DNA from: an uncultured Collinsella sp.
GTDB taxonomy: Bacteria; Actinomycetota; Coriobacteriia; Coriobacteriales; Coriobacteriaceae
DNA: 64,000 nucleotides
NCBI GenBank assembly: GCA_958437495.1
Contig: CAUBOH010000005.1
Span: 1-64,000 of the forward strand
Reading direction: 5' to 3'
The notes beneath the pieces were generated by a model. The model was not told the origin of the DNA and searched no databases. It saw nothing but the letters and a program-made list of their open reading frames with translations. How positions within the stretch are numbered: the stretch's first letter is position 1; each line of letters starts with the position of its first letter. Below are positions 15,618-23,490 of the stretch, in pieces. A program made the position numbers and the translations under genes.

Positions 15618-15943
15618 ACGTTTTCTCCTCTTGATTAAGCGCAACGTTATGCGCATGCCTATGGTGATTATAGTGCCAAATGGTCAAATTGCTAAGGTGA
15701 GGGCTCGAATCGAGAGCCCATCCCAAGGCTTTTCCCCGGTGGCACTCATATTGTCGATTAACCCTCGATAAGCCGAGTATCGTCTGCGCACGAAACGGGC
15801 AGAAGCGGGCGCGCCAAACCCGACACTTCTTTTCGCTCCTGACTCCTGCCACCGCCCCGTCCCTGACACTTCCTGATACCGACCGAAACGTGCCAAAATA
15901 AACCCGTTCCTTTTTGGCAGGTTTGGCGAGTGTGGGAGTTCGC
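15618..15943. other. Gap between divergent PTS IIA and RpiR-type genes
   Basis: 326 bp that must carry both promoters. It contains a dispersed repeat (15821-15880) and an adjoining GTGCCAAAATAAACCCGTTCC stretch with a TTTTTGGCAGG partner, related to the palindrome at 7886. No gene was seen. Confidence 0.55.
15821..15880. repeat. Dispersed repeat with CTTCTTTTCGC ... CTGACACTT
   Basis: CGACACTTCTTTTCGC, a variable stretch, CGCCCCGTCCCTGACACTT, then CCTGATACC. The same order of phrases is at 36636-36694. In both places a GGGACAG-type or GGCAGG palindrome follows directly, so the two parts seem to travel as one composite. Confidence 0.6.
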
Positions 15944-16798
15944 ATGGATATCAAACGCAAGATTACCGAGGCACAGGGCCTCACCCCTACCGAGCAGCAG
16001 CTCGGCATTGCAGCCCTTGCCATCGGCGAGGACATCCGCGGGCTTTCTATTAAAGAATTTGCCGCACGCACCAACGTTTCGGTCGCAAGCGTGCACCGTT
16101 TTTGCAAAAAGCTCGGCCTCGAGGGCTTCAAGGATCTCAAGGTCGAGCTTATTCGCTTGACAACCGAGGCGGGAAACCGCCGCGACGTGGACATCAACTT
16201 TCCCTTCGATGCTACGTCCACCCCTGCGCAGGTCATGGAGCGTATGGAAGGACTCTACCAGACCACGCTGGCCGAAACGCAGGAGCTGCTCGACCCCGCA
16301 CAGCTCGACTACGCCTCCAAGCTCATCGCGAACGCCCGACAGGTCGATATTTTCACGGGCTCGCACAACCTCTATCCAGCAGGAATGTTCCGCGATCGCC
16401 TACTCTCCGCCGGTAAAAGTGCGACGTGCCACGACAATGCCGAAGCCCAGGTGCGCACGGCGCTTGCCTCGGGCCCCGACCATGTGGCAATCGCCATCTC
16501 CTACAGCGGACTTGCCCCCAACCTCAGGGAGATCTTGCCGATCCTCAGCAGTCGGCATGTCCCGGTCATCGTCATCGGCACGCCTCATTGCGCGCGCATT
16601 CACCCTGGCTTTGCCGCCTACCTTACGGTGAGTGACCACGAGAGCATGACGCATCGCATCACACAGTTCGCGAGCCACATCGCCGTGCAATACGTGCTTG
16701 ATTCGCTCTACAGCAGCTACTTCGCCAAAGACTACGTCCGCTGCTCCGAATTCCTGGAGCGCTCGTTTCCCTACACCCGCCTGCCCGGGCTCAAGTAG
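15944..16798 (+). CDS. MurR/RpiR-family sugar-phosphate-sensing regulator
   Basis: Transcription regulator with an N-terminal HTH_6 domain (residues about 1-75, with FAARTNVSVASVHRFCKKLG as recognition region) and a C-terminal SIS domain that binds a phosphosugar (VDIFTGSHNLYPAGMFRDRL and AIAISYSGLAPNLREILPIL). Length 284 aa is typical. ATG 15944 follows GTGGGAG. It is divergent from the PTS IIA gene, which suggests a sugar uptake role, but its target and ligand cannot be read here. A 19-bp hairpin follows it. Confidence 0.92.
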   Translation: MDIKRKITEAQGLTPTEQQLGIAALAIGEDIRGLSIKEFAARTNVSVASVHRFCKKLGLEGFKDLKVELIRLTTEAGNRRDVDINFPFDATSTPAQVMERMEGLYQTTLAETQELLDPAQLDYASKLIANARQVDIFTGSHNLYPAGMFRDRLLSAGKSATCHDNAEAQVRTALASGPDHVAIAISYSGLAPNLREILPILSSRHVPVIVIGTPHCARIHPGFAAYLTVSDHESMTHRITQFASHIAVQYVLDSLYSSYFAKDYVRCSEFLERSFPYTRLPGLK

Positions 16799-16831
16799 CG
16801 ACGAGCGTGGATTTTTGGACGCTTAACTAAC

Positions 16832-16895
16832 GAGCGCGGATAATCTCCCACTTTGAGCCTGCACACAGGCCAAAACTGGGAGATTATCCGCGCTC
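16832..16895. terminator. Long hairpin between convergent rpiR-type and XRE-SOR genes
   Basis: Perfect 19-base arms, GAGCGCGGATAATCTCCCA (16832-16850) and its complement (16877-16895), followed by ATTTT. The GAGCGCGGAT phrase recurs at 17662 and, degraded, at 16803, so this is also a repeat family. It probably separates the two convergent genes. Confidence 0.7.
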
Positions 16896-16941
16896 ATTTT
16901 GGGTCCCCTGGGAACGCATGAGGAGGGCGGATAGACAGCCG

Positions 16942-17562
16942 TTATTTGCGAGGCGTCAGCGACGTAAAGAGTCCGTGTTGGTTGCAGTAAAGATATATCC
17001 TGCCGCGCCCGGTAATATGGAAGCGCGGCTGCACCGATTGCTCTGGATAGAGCTTCTTAAAGCAGATGCCGTCCATAGTCGCATATGCCACAAAGCTAAT
17101 GTAGTGATCCTTGGTCATGGGATGATCGAGCGTGACGTACCAATCGTCCTCGATGCGCTCGATGGAAAAGGCGTGGTCCGCGTCCGGCTCTTCGGCCTCC
17201 TGGGGAAACATCGTGGAGCCACAGCAGCTAAAGCTGCCTTCTCCGAGCGCGTGCACAACGTTTCCGCAGATAGGACAAACATAAAAGACGCCTTTGAGCA
17301 TATTGCCTGCACGGTTGGCGTTGGCCCGAATGTCACCAGCCAAAAGCTCAGCCACGCTTATGCCGAGTCTCTGGGCCAAAGGCTCAACGAGGGAAATGTC
17401 GGGAAGGCCGCGACCGGATTCCCACTTGCTGACGGCTTTATCGGTCACGCCAAGGCTTTCCGCCAGGGCGCGCTGGGTGAGGCCGCGCTCTTCGCGCAGC
17501 TGCTTGATGGCATGCGCTGCCAAAAAAGTATGGGAGGCATTGGTTTGCCGTGTCTGGTTCAT
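16942..17562 (-). CDS. XRE-type HTH regulator fused to a desulfoferrodoxin (superoxide reductase)-like module
   Basis: 206-aa fusion. Residues about 14-75 are a Cro/C1-type HTH (LREERGLTQRALAESLGVTDKAVSKWE). Residues 93-115 carry the desulforedoxin iron site CPIC, 13 residues, CC (C96, C99, C113, C114). Residues 128-200 match the superoxide-reductase domain: HPMTKDHYI gives H147 and H153 with the family's six-residue spacing, and YCNQHG gives C193 and H196 with its three-residue spacing. H130 is the candidate further ligand, but the usual catalytic Lys before it is missing (DADH). I chose ATG 17562; an upstream start is possible. A redox- or superoxide-sensing regulator is inferred. Confidence 0.88.
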   Translation of the reverse strand: MNQTRQTNASHTFLAAHAIKQLREERGLTQRALAESLGVTDKAVSKWESGRGLPDISLVEPLAQRLGISVAELLAGDIRANANRAGNMLKGVFYVCPICGNVVHALGEGSFSCCGSTMFPQEAEEPDADHAFSIERIEDDWYVTLDHPMTKDHYISFVAYATMDGICFKKLYPEQSVQPRFHITGRGRIYLYCNQHGLFTSLTPRK

Positions 17563-17961
17563 GGGCTGTCCAATCAAATTGAAGAAATGGAGTGAACCGG
17601 TTCGACAGTCAGTATCCATTTGAAGGCCAGGCTCGACAACCTACGCTGCGTAGACATGCGCCAATCGAACGAGCGCGGATTTTGGACGCTCATCCTGAGT
17701 AGTCATTTAAGAGCGTCCCCAACGACTACATCAGGAGTGTCCCAAGGTGCCGGCAGAAAAGGAACGTCCCCAGGTGCCACATCCGGAGCAAGGCAACGCC
17801 GCAGGCAGAGGACGGACAGCGAGCGGGCCGCATTTGAGACGAGGTGACGTGAAACGAAAGGGCGCTGACCTTCTGGTCGCGCCCTTGAAGTTGAACGTCA
17901 GACTGTCCAAATGCGGCCCGCGCAGCGTCGGCCGGTTACGGCGTTTGGTAAAACGCCGTAA
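17563..17961. other. Repeat-filled gap between pyrE and the XRE-SOR gene
   Basis: 399 bp. From left: the XRE-SOR promoter region, a GAGCGCGGAT fragment at 17661-17685, the GTCCCCAA/TGCCGGCAGAAAAGGAACG block at 17734-17779 shared with 14006-14053, and the two-hairpin element copy B. No gene was seen. Confidence 0.75.
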
Positions 17962-17962
17962 C
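17801..17962 (-). repeat. Two-hairpin structured element, copy B (3' of pyrE)
   Basis: Same plan as the element at 14086. Minus-strand order: hairpin GTTACGGCGTTT-TACC-AAACGCCGTAAC (17962-17935), starting at the pyrE stop codon, then GCGGGCCGCATTTG pairing with CAAATGCGGCCCGC. Inside is AAGGGCGC with the apical loop GACCAGAAGGTC, then the conserved tail CGCTCGCTGTCCGTCCTC. Against copy A the first hairpin has a G-C to A-T pair swap at its fourth pair. The long stem is almost wholly different but still complementary, while loop and tail are unchanged. Confidence 0.75.
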
Positions 17963-18645
17963 TACTCCCGAGCTCCGTACTGCTCGTAGTAGGCGTCGAT
18001 AGCGGCCTTGAGCTCGTCATCGATAACGACCTTGCCGTCGATCTCGTGGTTGTAGAGGGTCTCGACGACCTCGGCCATGGAAACAATGCTCGCGACGGGG
18101 AAACCGTACTTGGCCTCGATCTCCTTCTGCGCGGTGGTCACGCCGCCCTTGCCGACTTCCATGCGATTAAGGGACACGATCAGGCCCTTGATTTCGACGT
18201 CGGCAGCCGCCTTGACCTTGGGATAGGTCTCGTCGATGGACTTGCCGCTGGTGGTGACATCCTCGACCATGACCACGCGGTCGCCGTCCTGGGGCTCGTA
18301 GCCCAGCAGGTTGCCCTTGTCGGCGCCGTGGTCCTTGGCCTCCTTGCGGTCGCAGCAGTACTTGACCTCCTTGCCGTACAGCTCGTGGTAGGCAATGGCA
18401 GTCACAACAGCCAGCGGAATACCCTTGTAGGCAGGCCCAAACAGGACATCAAAGTCGTCGCCAAAGTTATCGTGGATGGCCTGGGCGTAATACTCGCCCA
18501 GCTTCTTGAGCTGATAGCCCGTCACATAAGCGCCGGCGTTCATAAAGAACGGGGACTGACGGCCGCTCTTGAGCGTAAAGCTGCCGAACTTAAGAACGTC
18601 GGACTCGACCATGAACTTGATGAACTCTTGCTTGTAAGCCTCCAT
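17962..18645 (-). CDS. pyrE: Orotate phosphoribosyltransferase
   Basis: Makes orotidine 5'-phosphate from orotate and PRPP in pyrimidine synthesis. The 227-aa protein has the N-terminal FGSFTLKSGRQSPFFMN motif, FGPAYKGIPLA, the loop CDRKEAKDHG and the PRPP-binding VVMVEDVTTSGKSI. ATG 18645 follows GAGAGGAG. No other pyr genes flank it here. Its stop codon coincides with the first base of the two-hairpin element, so that element sets its mRNA 3' end. Identification is secure. Confidence 0.96.
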   Translation of the reverse strand: MEAYKQEFIKFMVESDVLKFGSFTLKSGRQSPFFMNAGAYVTGYQLKKLGEYYAQAIHDNFGDDFDVLFGPAYKGIPLAVVTAIAYHELYGKEVKYCCDRKEAKDHGADKGNLLGYEPQDGDRVVMVEDVTTSGKSIDETYPKVKAAADVEIKGLIVSLNRMEVGKGGVTTAQKEIEAKYGFPVASIVSMAEVVETLYNHEIDGKVVIDDELKAAIDAYYEQYGARE

Positions 18646-18775
18646 GCGGGCTCCTCTCGTAATCGCGTACGTGCCCTTCAGTTTAGCGCAGGCGAGGCGT
18701 CGATGTGGGTACGCTTTGAGGCCACGGCATTCTGTAAAGGCTTTGTCAGGGGCAATGGTTTTCCGAACAATGGGG

Positions 18776-18804
18776 TTGACATTGCAAACCCCCTCATCAA
18801 GAAT
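18776..18804 (+). promoter_or_regulatory. Candidate mgtA promoter
   Basis: -35 TTGACA (18776-18781, consensus), 17-bp spacer, -10 AAGAAT (18799-18804, 4 of 6). It would give an mgtA leader of about 290 nt that includes the small ORF and the palindrome. Confidence 0.5.
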
Positions 18805-18870
18805 ACGGGCGGATTAAAACGGGCACGAGATACCAAAAGCGCATTGCGCCCGGCCTTAAGGAGGTGTGCC

Positions 18871-18942
18871 ATGGAAGGCAGTCATAGTCGAAAAACCTGC
18901 ATGTCGTCCTCGGCACGCCGCGAGGATTCCGCACACGCATAA
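18871..18942 (+). CDS. Possible mgtA leader peptide (23 aa)
   Basis: Short ORF beginning MEGSHSRKTCMSSSARR, with the strongest-looking ribosome site in the region, TTAAGGAGGTGTGCC, directly before its ATG. It ends 162 bp before the mgtA start, within the presumed leader. In enterobacteria mgtA is controlled by a leader peptide and RNA switching; this peptide has no proline run, so any mechanism would differ. It has six Ser and three Arg in 23 residues. No independent proof of translation. Confidence 0.4.
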   Translation: MEGSHSRKTCMSSSARREDSAHA

Positions 18943-18984
18943 GCGCCACGAACCAATCTTTGGCACCCATCCGCCAACAATCAA

Positions 18985-19021
18985 AACCACCACAAAGGTG
19001 CCTGTCCCCTTTGTGGTGGTT
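18985..19021. repeat. CCACCACAAAGG palindrome, copy 1
   Basis: 14-base arms, AACCACCACAAAGG and CCTTTGTGGTGGTT, around the loop TGCCTGTCC. Here it lies in the mgtA leader, between the small ORF and mgtA. Other copies are at 21908, 25630 and 36712. Confidence 0.85.
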
Positions 19022-19104
19022 CGCGAGCTTGACGTGAGCGACATCTAGGTTTTTTGCAACTCAATACGACACGTACGCTAACTCCCTTCAACAAGGAGGA
19101 CCCT

Positions 19105-21873
19105 ATGCTGATGCTCAAAACCGCCACGGTACTCGAAGCTATCTCCAAGCGCCGCCGCACGGCGCGCCCTGCCGCTCACACCGGCCTGCCCAAGAACACC
19201 ATATTCGCCGCCACCCATAGCGCCGAGGACGCCCTCGTGCTGCTCGACGCCACAGCCGACGGCCTCACTGCCGAGCACGCCGCCGAGCGCCTGAGCGCCA
19301 TCGGCCCCAACACCATCGAGGCGGCAACCAAGACGCTCGCGCGCCGCATCGCCGACGCCTTCATCGATCCCTTCGCCGGCATCCTCGCCGCGCTCGCACT
19401 GGTCTCGCTCTACATCGACGTGCTCGCCGTGCCCGAGCCGCAGCGCGACCCCTCCACGGTCATCGTCATCGGCATCATGCTGCTGGTATCGGGCGGCATG
19501 AAGTTTATCCAGGAAGCCCGCAGCGGCAATGCTGCCGAGGCCCTCAAGGACCTGGTCTCCAACACCTGCTGCGCCCTGCGCGACGGCGAGCGCATCGAAA
19601 TCCCCTTCGATGAGCTCGTCCCCGGCGATGTGATCCGCCTCTCTGCCGGCGATATGGTGCCGGCCGACGCCCGCATCATCACCGCGCGCGATCTGTTTGT
19701 GATCGAGTCCGCACTCACCGGCGAGAGCGAGGCCGTCGAGAAGACCGCTGCCATCACCGTCGTCGAGGGTGCCGACGGCTCCGCGCTACCACTCTCCGCC
19801 TGCAAGAACATCGTCTTTACCGGCACCTCCGTGCAAAACGGCACTGCCATGGCGCTTGTCGTTGCCACCGGCTCGGACACCTACCTGGGCAGCATCGCCA
19901 AGATGCTCAACGGACGCGGCGAGAAGAGCGCGTTTGACCGCGGCGTTTCGAGCGTCTCCATGTTGCTCGTACGCCTCATGCTCGTTATGGCGCCGGCCGT
20001 CTTTGCCATCAACGCCGCCACCAAGGGCAACGTCATCGACGCGCTGTTGTTCGCCACGAGCGTGGCCGTGGGCATCACGCCGCAGATGCTTCCCGTCATC
20101 GTGACCACGAGCCTGTCGCAAGGCGCCAAGGACCTCGCCCGTCGCCAGGTTATCGTCAAGGAGCTGCCGGCGATCCAAAACCTGGGTGCCATGGACGTCC
20201 TGTGCTGCGACAAGACCGGCACCCTCACCGAAGACCGCATCGTACTCGAGCGCTACCTCAACACCGATGGCAACGAGGACGCGCGCGTGTTGCGCCATGC
20301 GTTTTTGAACAGCTTCTTCCAGACCGGCCTCAAGAACCTTATCGACCTGGCCGTCATCGACCGTGCCGACTTGACGCCCTCGGCTGTCGCACCCGATTCC
20401 ATGCTGGGCCAGAGCCTGCGCGACCGCTACACCAAGGTCGACGAGGTGCCCTTCGATTTCTCGCGCCGTCGTCTGAGCGTAGTTGTCGCCGACGCCCAAG
20501 GCAAAACCCAGATGGTCACCAAGGGAGCTGCCGAGGAAATGCTCGAGATCTGCTCCTTTGTCGAGGTCGATGGTGCCGCCCAGCCGCTTACCAAAGATAA
20601 GCTCGCCCAGATTCGCAAGCAGGTAGCCGGGCTCAACGCCGAGGGCCTGCGCGTGATTGCCGTGGCGCAGAAAACCAATCCGCGCTGCGTGGGCGAGTTT
20701 GGCATCGCCGACGAGTGCGACATGGTGCTGATGGGCTTTTTGGCCTTCCTCGATCCGCCCAAAGCAAGTGCCGCGGGCGCCGTCGCCACCCTCGAGGCCA
20801 AGGGCGTCGCCGTTAAGGTCCTGACCGGCGACAATGACCGTGTCGCCGCCACCGTCTGCGAGCAGATCGGCATCGACGCGAGCAACGTCTTGCTGGGCTC
20901 CGAGATCGATGCGCTCGACGACGCCGAGCTTGCCGAGCGCGCCGAGAACACCCACCTCTTCGCCAAGCTCTCGCCGCTGCAGAAGGCGCGCCTGGTGCGC
21001 GTCATGCGCGAGCTGCTCGGCCACACCGTGGGCTTTATGGGCGACGGCATCAACGACGCCGCCGCCATGCGCGCGAGCGACTGCGGCATCTCGGTCGATT
21101 CGGCCGTCGACATCGCCAAGGAATCCGCCGACATCATCTTGCTCCAGAAGGACCTGGGCGTGCTCGAGCGCGGCATCATCGAAGGCCGCCGCACCTACGG
21201 CAACCTGCTCAAGTACCTCAAGACCACGGTGAGCTCAAACTTTGGTAACGTGCTGTCCGTGACCGTCGCGAGCCTGTTCTTGCCGTTTTTGCCCATGAGC
21301 GCCCTGCAGCTGGTGTTGCTGTCGCTGGTCTACGAGATCGTGTGCATCGCGCTGCCGTGGGACACCGTCGACGACGCCTGGACCGCCCGCCCGCGCGCCT
21401 GGAACGCCGCGTCCATCAAGGGCTTTATGCTCGAGCTGGGCCCTGTGAGCTCGCTGTTTGACATTGTGACCTTCGCCGCGCTCTTCTTTGTGGTGTGCCC
21501 TGCCGCCGTGGGCGCAAGCTGGGCAGAGCTTGCCGTCGCGGGCAACGTCGCAGGCATGGCGACCTTTACGGCGCTCTTCCAGAGCGGTTGGTTTGTCGAG
21601 TCCATGTGGTCGCAGACGCTCGTGGTCCACATGCTGCGCTCCCCGCGCCTGCCGAGCCCGCGCGACCATGCCGCACCGGCACTGTGCACCCTCACCGTGC
21701 TGGGCCTGGCGCTCGTCACCTGGCTGCCGGCAAGCTCCATCGCCGATGCACTCGGTCTCATGACGCTGCCCGCGAGCTTTTTCGCACTGCTCATCGGCAT
21801 CGTTACCGCCTACATCGCGCTCACCCAGCTGGCAAAGCACCGCTACATTGCCCGCCACGGCGAGCTGCTTTAG
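19105..21873 (+). CDS. mgtA: P-type Mg2+-transporting ATPase (P3B)
   Basis: ATP-driven membrane pump that imports Mg2+. In this 922-aa protein an actuator domain follows the first two membrane helices (VPGDVIRLSAGDMVPADARI, LTGESEAVEK). The phosphorylated aspartate D369 is in CCDKTGTLTED. VLTGDN and GFMGDGINDAAAMRASDCGISVD form the hinge, and about six helices close the C-terminus. An N-terminal tail with KRRRTAR is typical of MgtA. ATG 19105 follows AAGGAGGA; an earlier in-frame ATG lacks a site. The upstream leader suggests control by Mg2+, as known for the family. Confidence 0.95.
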   Translation: MLMLKTATVLEAISKRRRTARPAAHTGLPKNTIFAATHSAEDALVLLDATADGLTAEHAAERLSAIGPNTIEAATKTLARRIADAFIDPFAGILAALALVSLYIDVLAVPEPQRDPSTVIVIGIMLLVSGGMKFIQEARSGNAAEALKDLVSNTCCALRDGERIEIPFDELVPGDVIRLSAGDMVPADARIITARDLFVIESALTGESEAVEKTAAITVVEGADGSALPLSACKNIVFTGTSVQNGTAMALVVATGSDTYLGSIAKMLNGRGEKSAFDRGVSSVSMLLVRLMLVMAPAVFAINAATKGNVIDALLFATSVAVGITPQMLPVIVTTSLSQGAKDLARRQVIVKELPAIQNLGAMDVLCCDKTGTLTEDRIVLERYLNTDGNEDARVLRHAFLNSFFQTGLKNLIDLAVIDRADLTPSAVAPDSMLGQSLRDRYTKVDEVPFDFSRRRLSVVVADAQGKTQMVTKGAAEEMLEICSFVEVDGAAQPLTKDKLAQIRKQVAGLNAEGLRVIAVAQKTNPRCVGEFGIADECDMVLMGFLAFLDPPKASAAGAVATLEAKGVAVKVLTGDNDRVAATVCEQIGIDASNVLLGSEIDALDDAELAERAENTHLFAKLSPLQKARLVRVMRELLGHTVGFMGDGINDAAAMRASDCGISVDSAVDIAKESADIILLQKDLGVLERGIIEGRRTYGNLLKYLKTTVSSNFGNVLSVTVASLFLPFLPMSALQLVLLSLVYEIVCIALPWDTVDDAWTARPRAWNAASIKGFMLELGPVSSLFDIVTFAALFFVVCPAAVGASWAELAVAGNVAGMATFTALFQSGWFVESMWSQTLVVHMLRSPRLPSPRDHAAPALCTLTVLGLALVTWLPASSIADALGLMTLPASFFALLIGIVTAYIALTQLAKHRYIARHGELL

Positions 21874-21907
21874 CGCGGTGAGCCGCCACAGTAGACAGCC
21901 CAAGGGC

Positions 21908-21948
21908 AAAACCACCACAAAGGCGCCTGTCCCCTTTGTGGTGGTTTT
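21908..21948. repeat. CCACCACAAAGG palindrome, copy 2
   Basis: AAAACCACCACAAAGG and CCTTTGTGGTGGTTTT around the loop CGCCTGTCC, the most extended copy. It lies between the convergent mgtA and 21955 lipoprotein genes and could terminate both, though it lacks a long T-run. Confidence 0.85.
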
Positions 21949-21954
21949 GGTGCG

Positions 21955-22641
21955 CTACGAGGCATCGGTCAGGCGGCTCCAGAGTTCGTCAATATCGATT
22001 TGGTCGCCGCCGCTCAGATAACCGGTGTGAATAAAAGACTCACTATAGATATAGATGTCATGCGCGCTGTCGCCATCATCTTCGGTGTCGTAGGCCGAAA
22101 TCACGTAACGGCTGCCGTCGAGCGCCTTGACCAGCCAATACACGGAATCGTCGATTGTGCACTTCTCCTGCACTATCGACGCATCGCCGATTGCGCCGGT
22201 GAGCGCACGATCGCCCGTCGTATAGCCGCCCACCGAGAGCAAAATCGCCACGCTATCGTCTCCGCCGCCCGGCTCAAGTTCCTCGTACTCGGACTCCGAA
22301 AGCGGTATCGCACTGTTCGCAAGTTCGTCCACGTCATCCGAAATCTTAGAAAAGGTAAAAGCGAAAAGTCCCGCGTCATCGGCGGCACCGTAGCCCACGC
22401 TCTCGCCTTGCCACTCATAGTTTTGATGCTTGAGTAGGCGCACCAGGTCGGCGCCGTCCAAGTTGATTGCAGCATAGACCGTCACGTTGGCGTTGTCGTC
22501 TACACAGGCGGCGTCCGCCGTGGTCGCCTTCTTGGCACCGCCCGCGCCGCCCAATCCGCCCGAGCAGCCAGCCAGCGCACAAGCCAGCGCACCCGCGCCT
22601 GTCACAAAGGCCGCACGGTTCATCGTCACTTTATTCATCAT
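21955..22641 (-). CDS. Lipoprotein of unknown function, paralogue of the next gene
   Basis: 228 aa. Signal sequence MNRAAFVTGAGALACALAGC with lipobox LAGC and then a Gly-rich linker, so it should be a membrane-anchored extracellular protein. The mature domain contains VTVYAAINLDGADLVRLL, FAFTFSKISDDVDEL, VAILLSVGGYTTGDRALTG and the C-terminal IDIDELWSRLTDAS. The protein at 22677 has the same order of phrases (KGWQLQEFASQQGYTW, VCNISKDG, LQLSGYSSCEDVIAGFSV, TIDEFWQEKTG), so the two arose by tandem duplication. Start is one of two adjacent ATGs at 22641/22638 after GAGGAAC. No family is recognised. Confidence 0.85.
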   Translation of the reverse strand: MMNKVTMNRAAFVTGAGALACALAGCSGGLGGAGGAKKATTADAACVDDNANVTVYAAINLDGADLVRLLKHQNYEWQGESVGYGAADDAGLFAFTFSKISDDVDELANSAIPLSESEYEELEPGGGDDSVAILLSVGGYTTGDRALTGAIGDASIVQEKCTIDDSVYWLVKALDGSRYVISAYDTEDDGDSAHDIYIYSESFIHTGYLSGGDQIDIDELWSRLTDAS

Positions 22642-22676
22642 GTTCGTTCCTCGCTATGGTATTGGCCACGTCGCAC

Positions 22677-23417
22677 CTAGCCGAGCGCGCGCCCAGTCTT
22701 TTCCTGCCAAAATTCGTCTATCGTCGGAGCACCGCCGTCCTGGGTAAACCTACCGGTCTTGATAGCCTCCTCGGTAATGAGATCCAAGCGGTAGTCACCG
22801 TTTTCCATCGGGCTCGCCATGGCAACGTGCCGCGCCATGTTGGAACCGTATACGCACGCGACCCATGAGCCCGAAGTAATCTGCGCCCGGTCCTCGACCG
22901 GCACGGAAAAGCCCGCGATAACATCCTCGCAGCTCGAATAGCCCGAAAGTTGCAGCGTGAACATCACGGTGCTTCCGGTGCCGCCCTTGTCGAGCTTTCC
23001 GATTTCGTCCTCACCGAGCCATTCGGTCGCGCCGTCCTTGCTGATATTGCAGACGCTGAGCACGTGTCCCGCCTCGTCCTCGTACATCTCGAGTGCGTCT
23101 TGCCAGGTATAGCCCTGCTGCGAGGCAAACTCCTGCAGCTGCCAGCCCTTAAGCTCGAGGAGCGCCGCAATGCTGATGTTGCGGTGCGCATCCCAGCAAT
23201 CATCCGACCACGTATCGAACGCATCCGCCGAGCTGCTGTCCGCGTCGCCGGAATCGCCCGACGTCGCACCCGCGTCCATCTTGTCCTTTACCGGGCGGTC
23301 GCCGTTAAAACCCGTCGCATCCTGCGTCCGCTGTCCGCCGCACCCCACAAGTGTCAGCAGCGCCGTTCCCGCCGCCGCGACAAATGCCGTGCGCGAAAGT
23401 ACCGTCTCCCTCATCAT
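22677..23417 (-). CDS. Lipoprotein of unknown function, paralogue of 21955
   Basis: 246 aa from ATG 23417, preceded by AAAGGAAC; the longer frame is rejected. Signal RTAFVAAAGTALLTLVGC with lipobox TLVGC, then a Ser/Asp/Ala-rich linker and a globular domain homologous to the 21955 product. It contains CWDAHRNISIAALLELKG and the pattern VFGSNMARHVAMASP-like YGSNMARH near its end. It lies 35 bp upstream of its paralogue and about 70 bp downstream of the zinc-ribbon protein, so the four minus-strand genes from 25523 to 21955 may form one operon. Function unknown. Confidence 0.85.
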   Translation of the reverse strand: MMRETVLSRTAFVAAAGTALLTLVGCGGQRTQDATGFNGDRPVKDKMDAGATSGDSGDADSSSADAFDTWSDDCWDAHRNISIAALLELKGWQLQEFASQQGYTWQDALEMYEDEAGHVLSVCNISKDGATEWLGEDEIGKLDKGGTGSTVMFTLQLSGYSSCEDVIAGFSVPVEDRAQITSGSWVACVYGSNMARHVAMASPMENGDYRLDLITEEAIKTGRFTQDGGAPTIDEFWQEKTGRALG

Positions 23418-23490
23418 TGTTCCTTTCCCGTTCTTTATCACCATGCCAAGAAACACACCCGGCATCGATTCACACATAAGCCGCCTCACG

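Larger units (their letters stand above)
18646..19104. other. Gap between divergent pyrE and mgtA; mgtA leader region
   Basis: 459 bp. Contains a promoter-like pair at 18776-18804, a 23-codon leader ORF with a strong ribosome site at 18871-18942, and a CCACCACAAAGG palindrome at 18985-19021. I looked for M-box consensus features and did not see them. Confidence 0.6.

Noticed and set aside
18046..18942. 298-codon plus-strand frame through pyrE into the mgtA leader
   Set aside because: Most of it is antisense to pyrE; only its last 23 codons, which have their own strong ribosome site, are kept as a candidate leader peptide.
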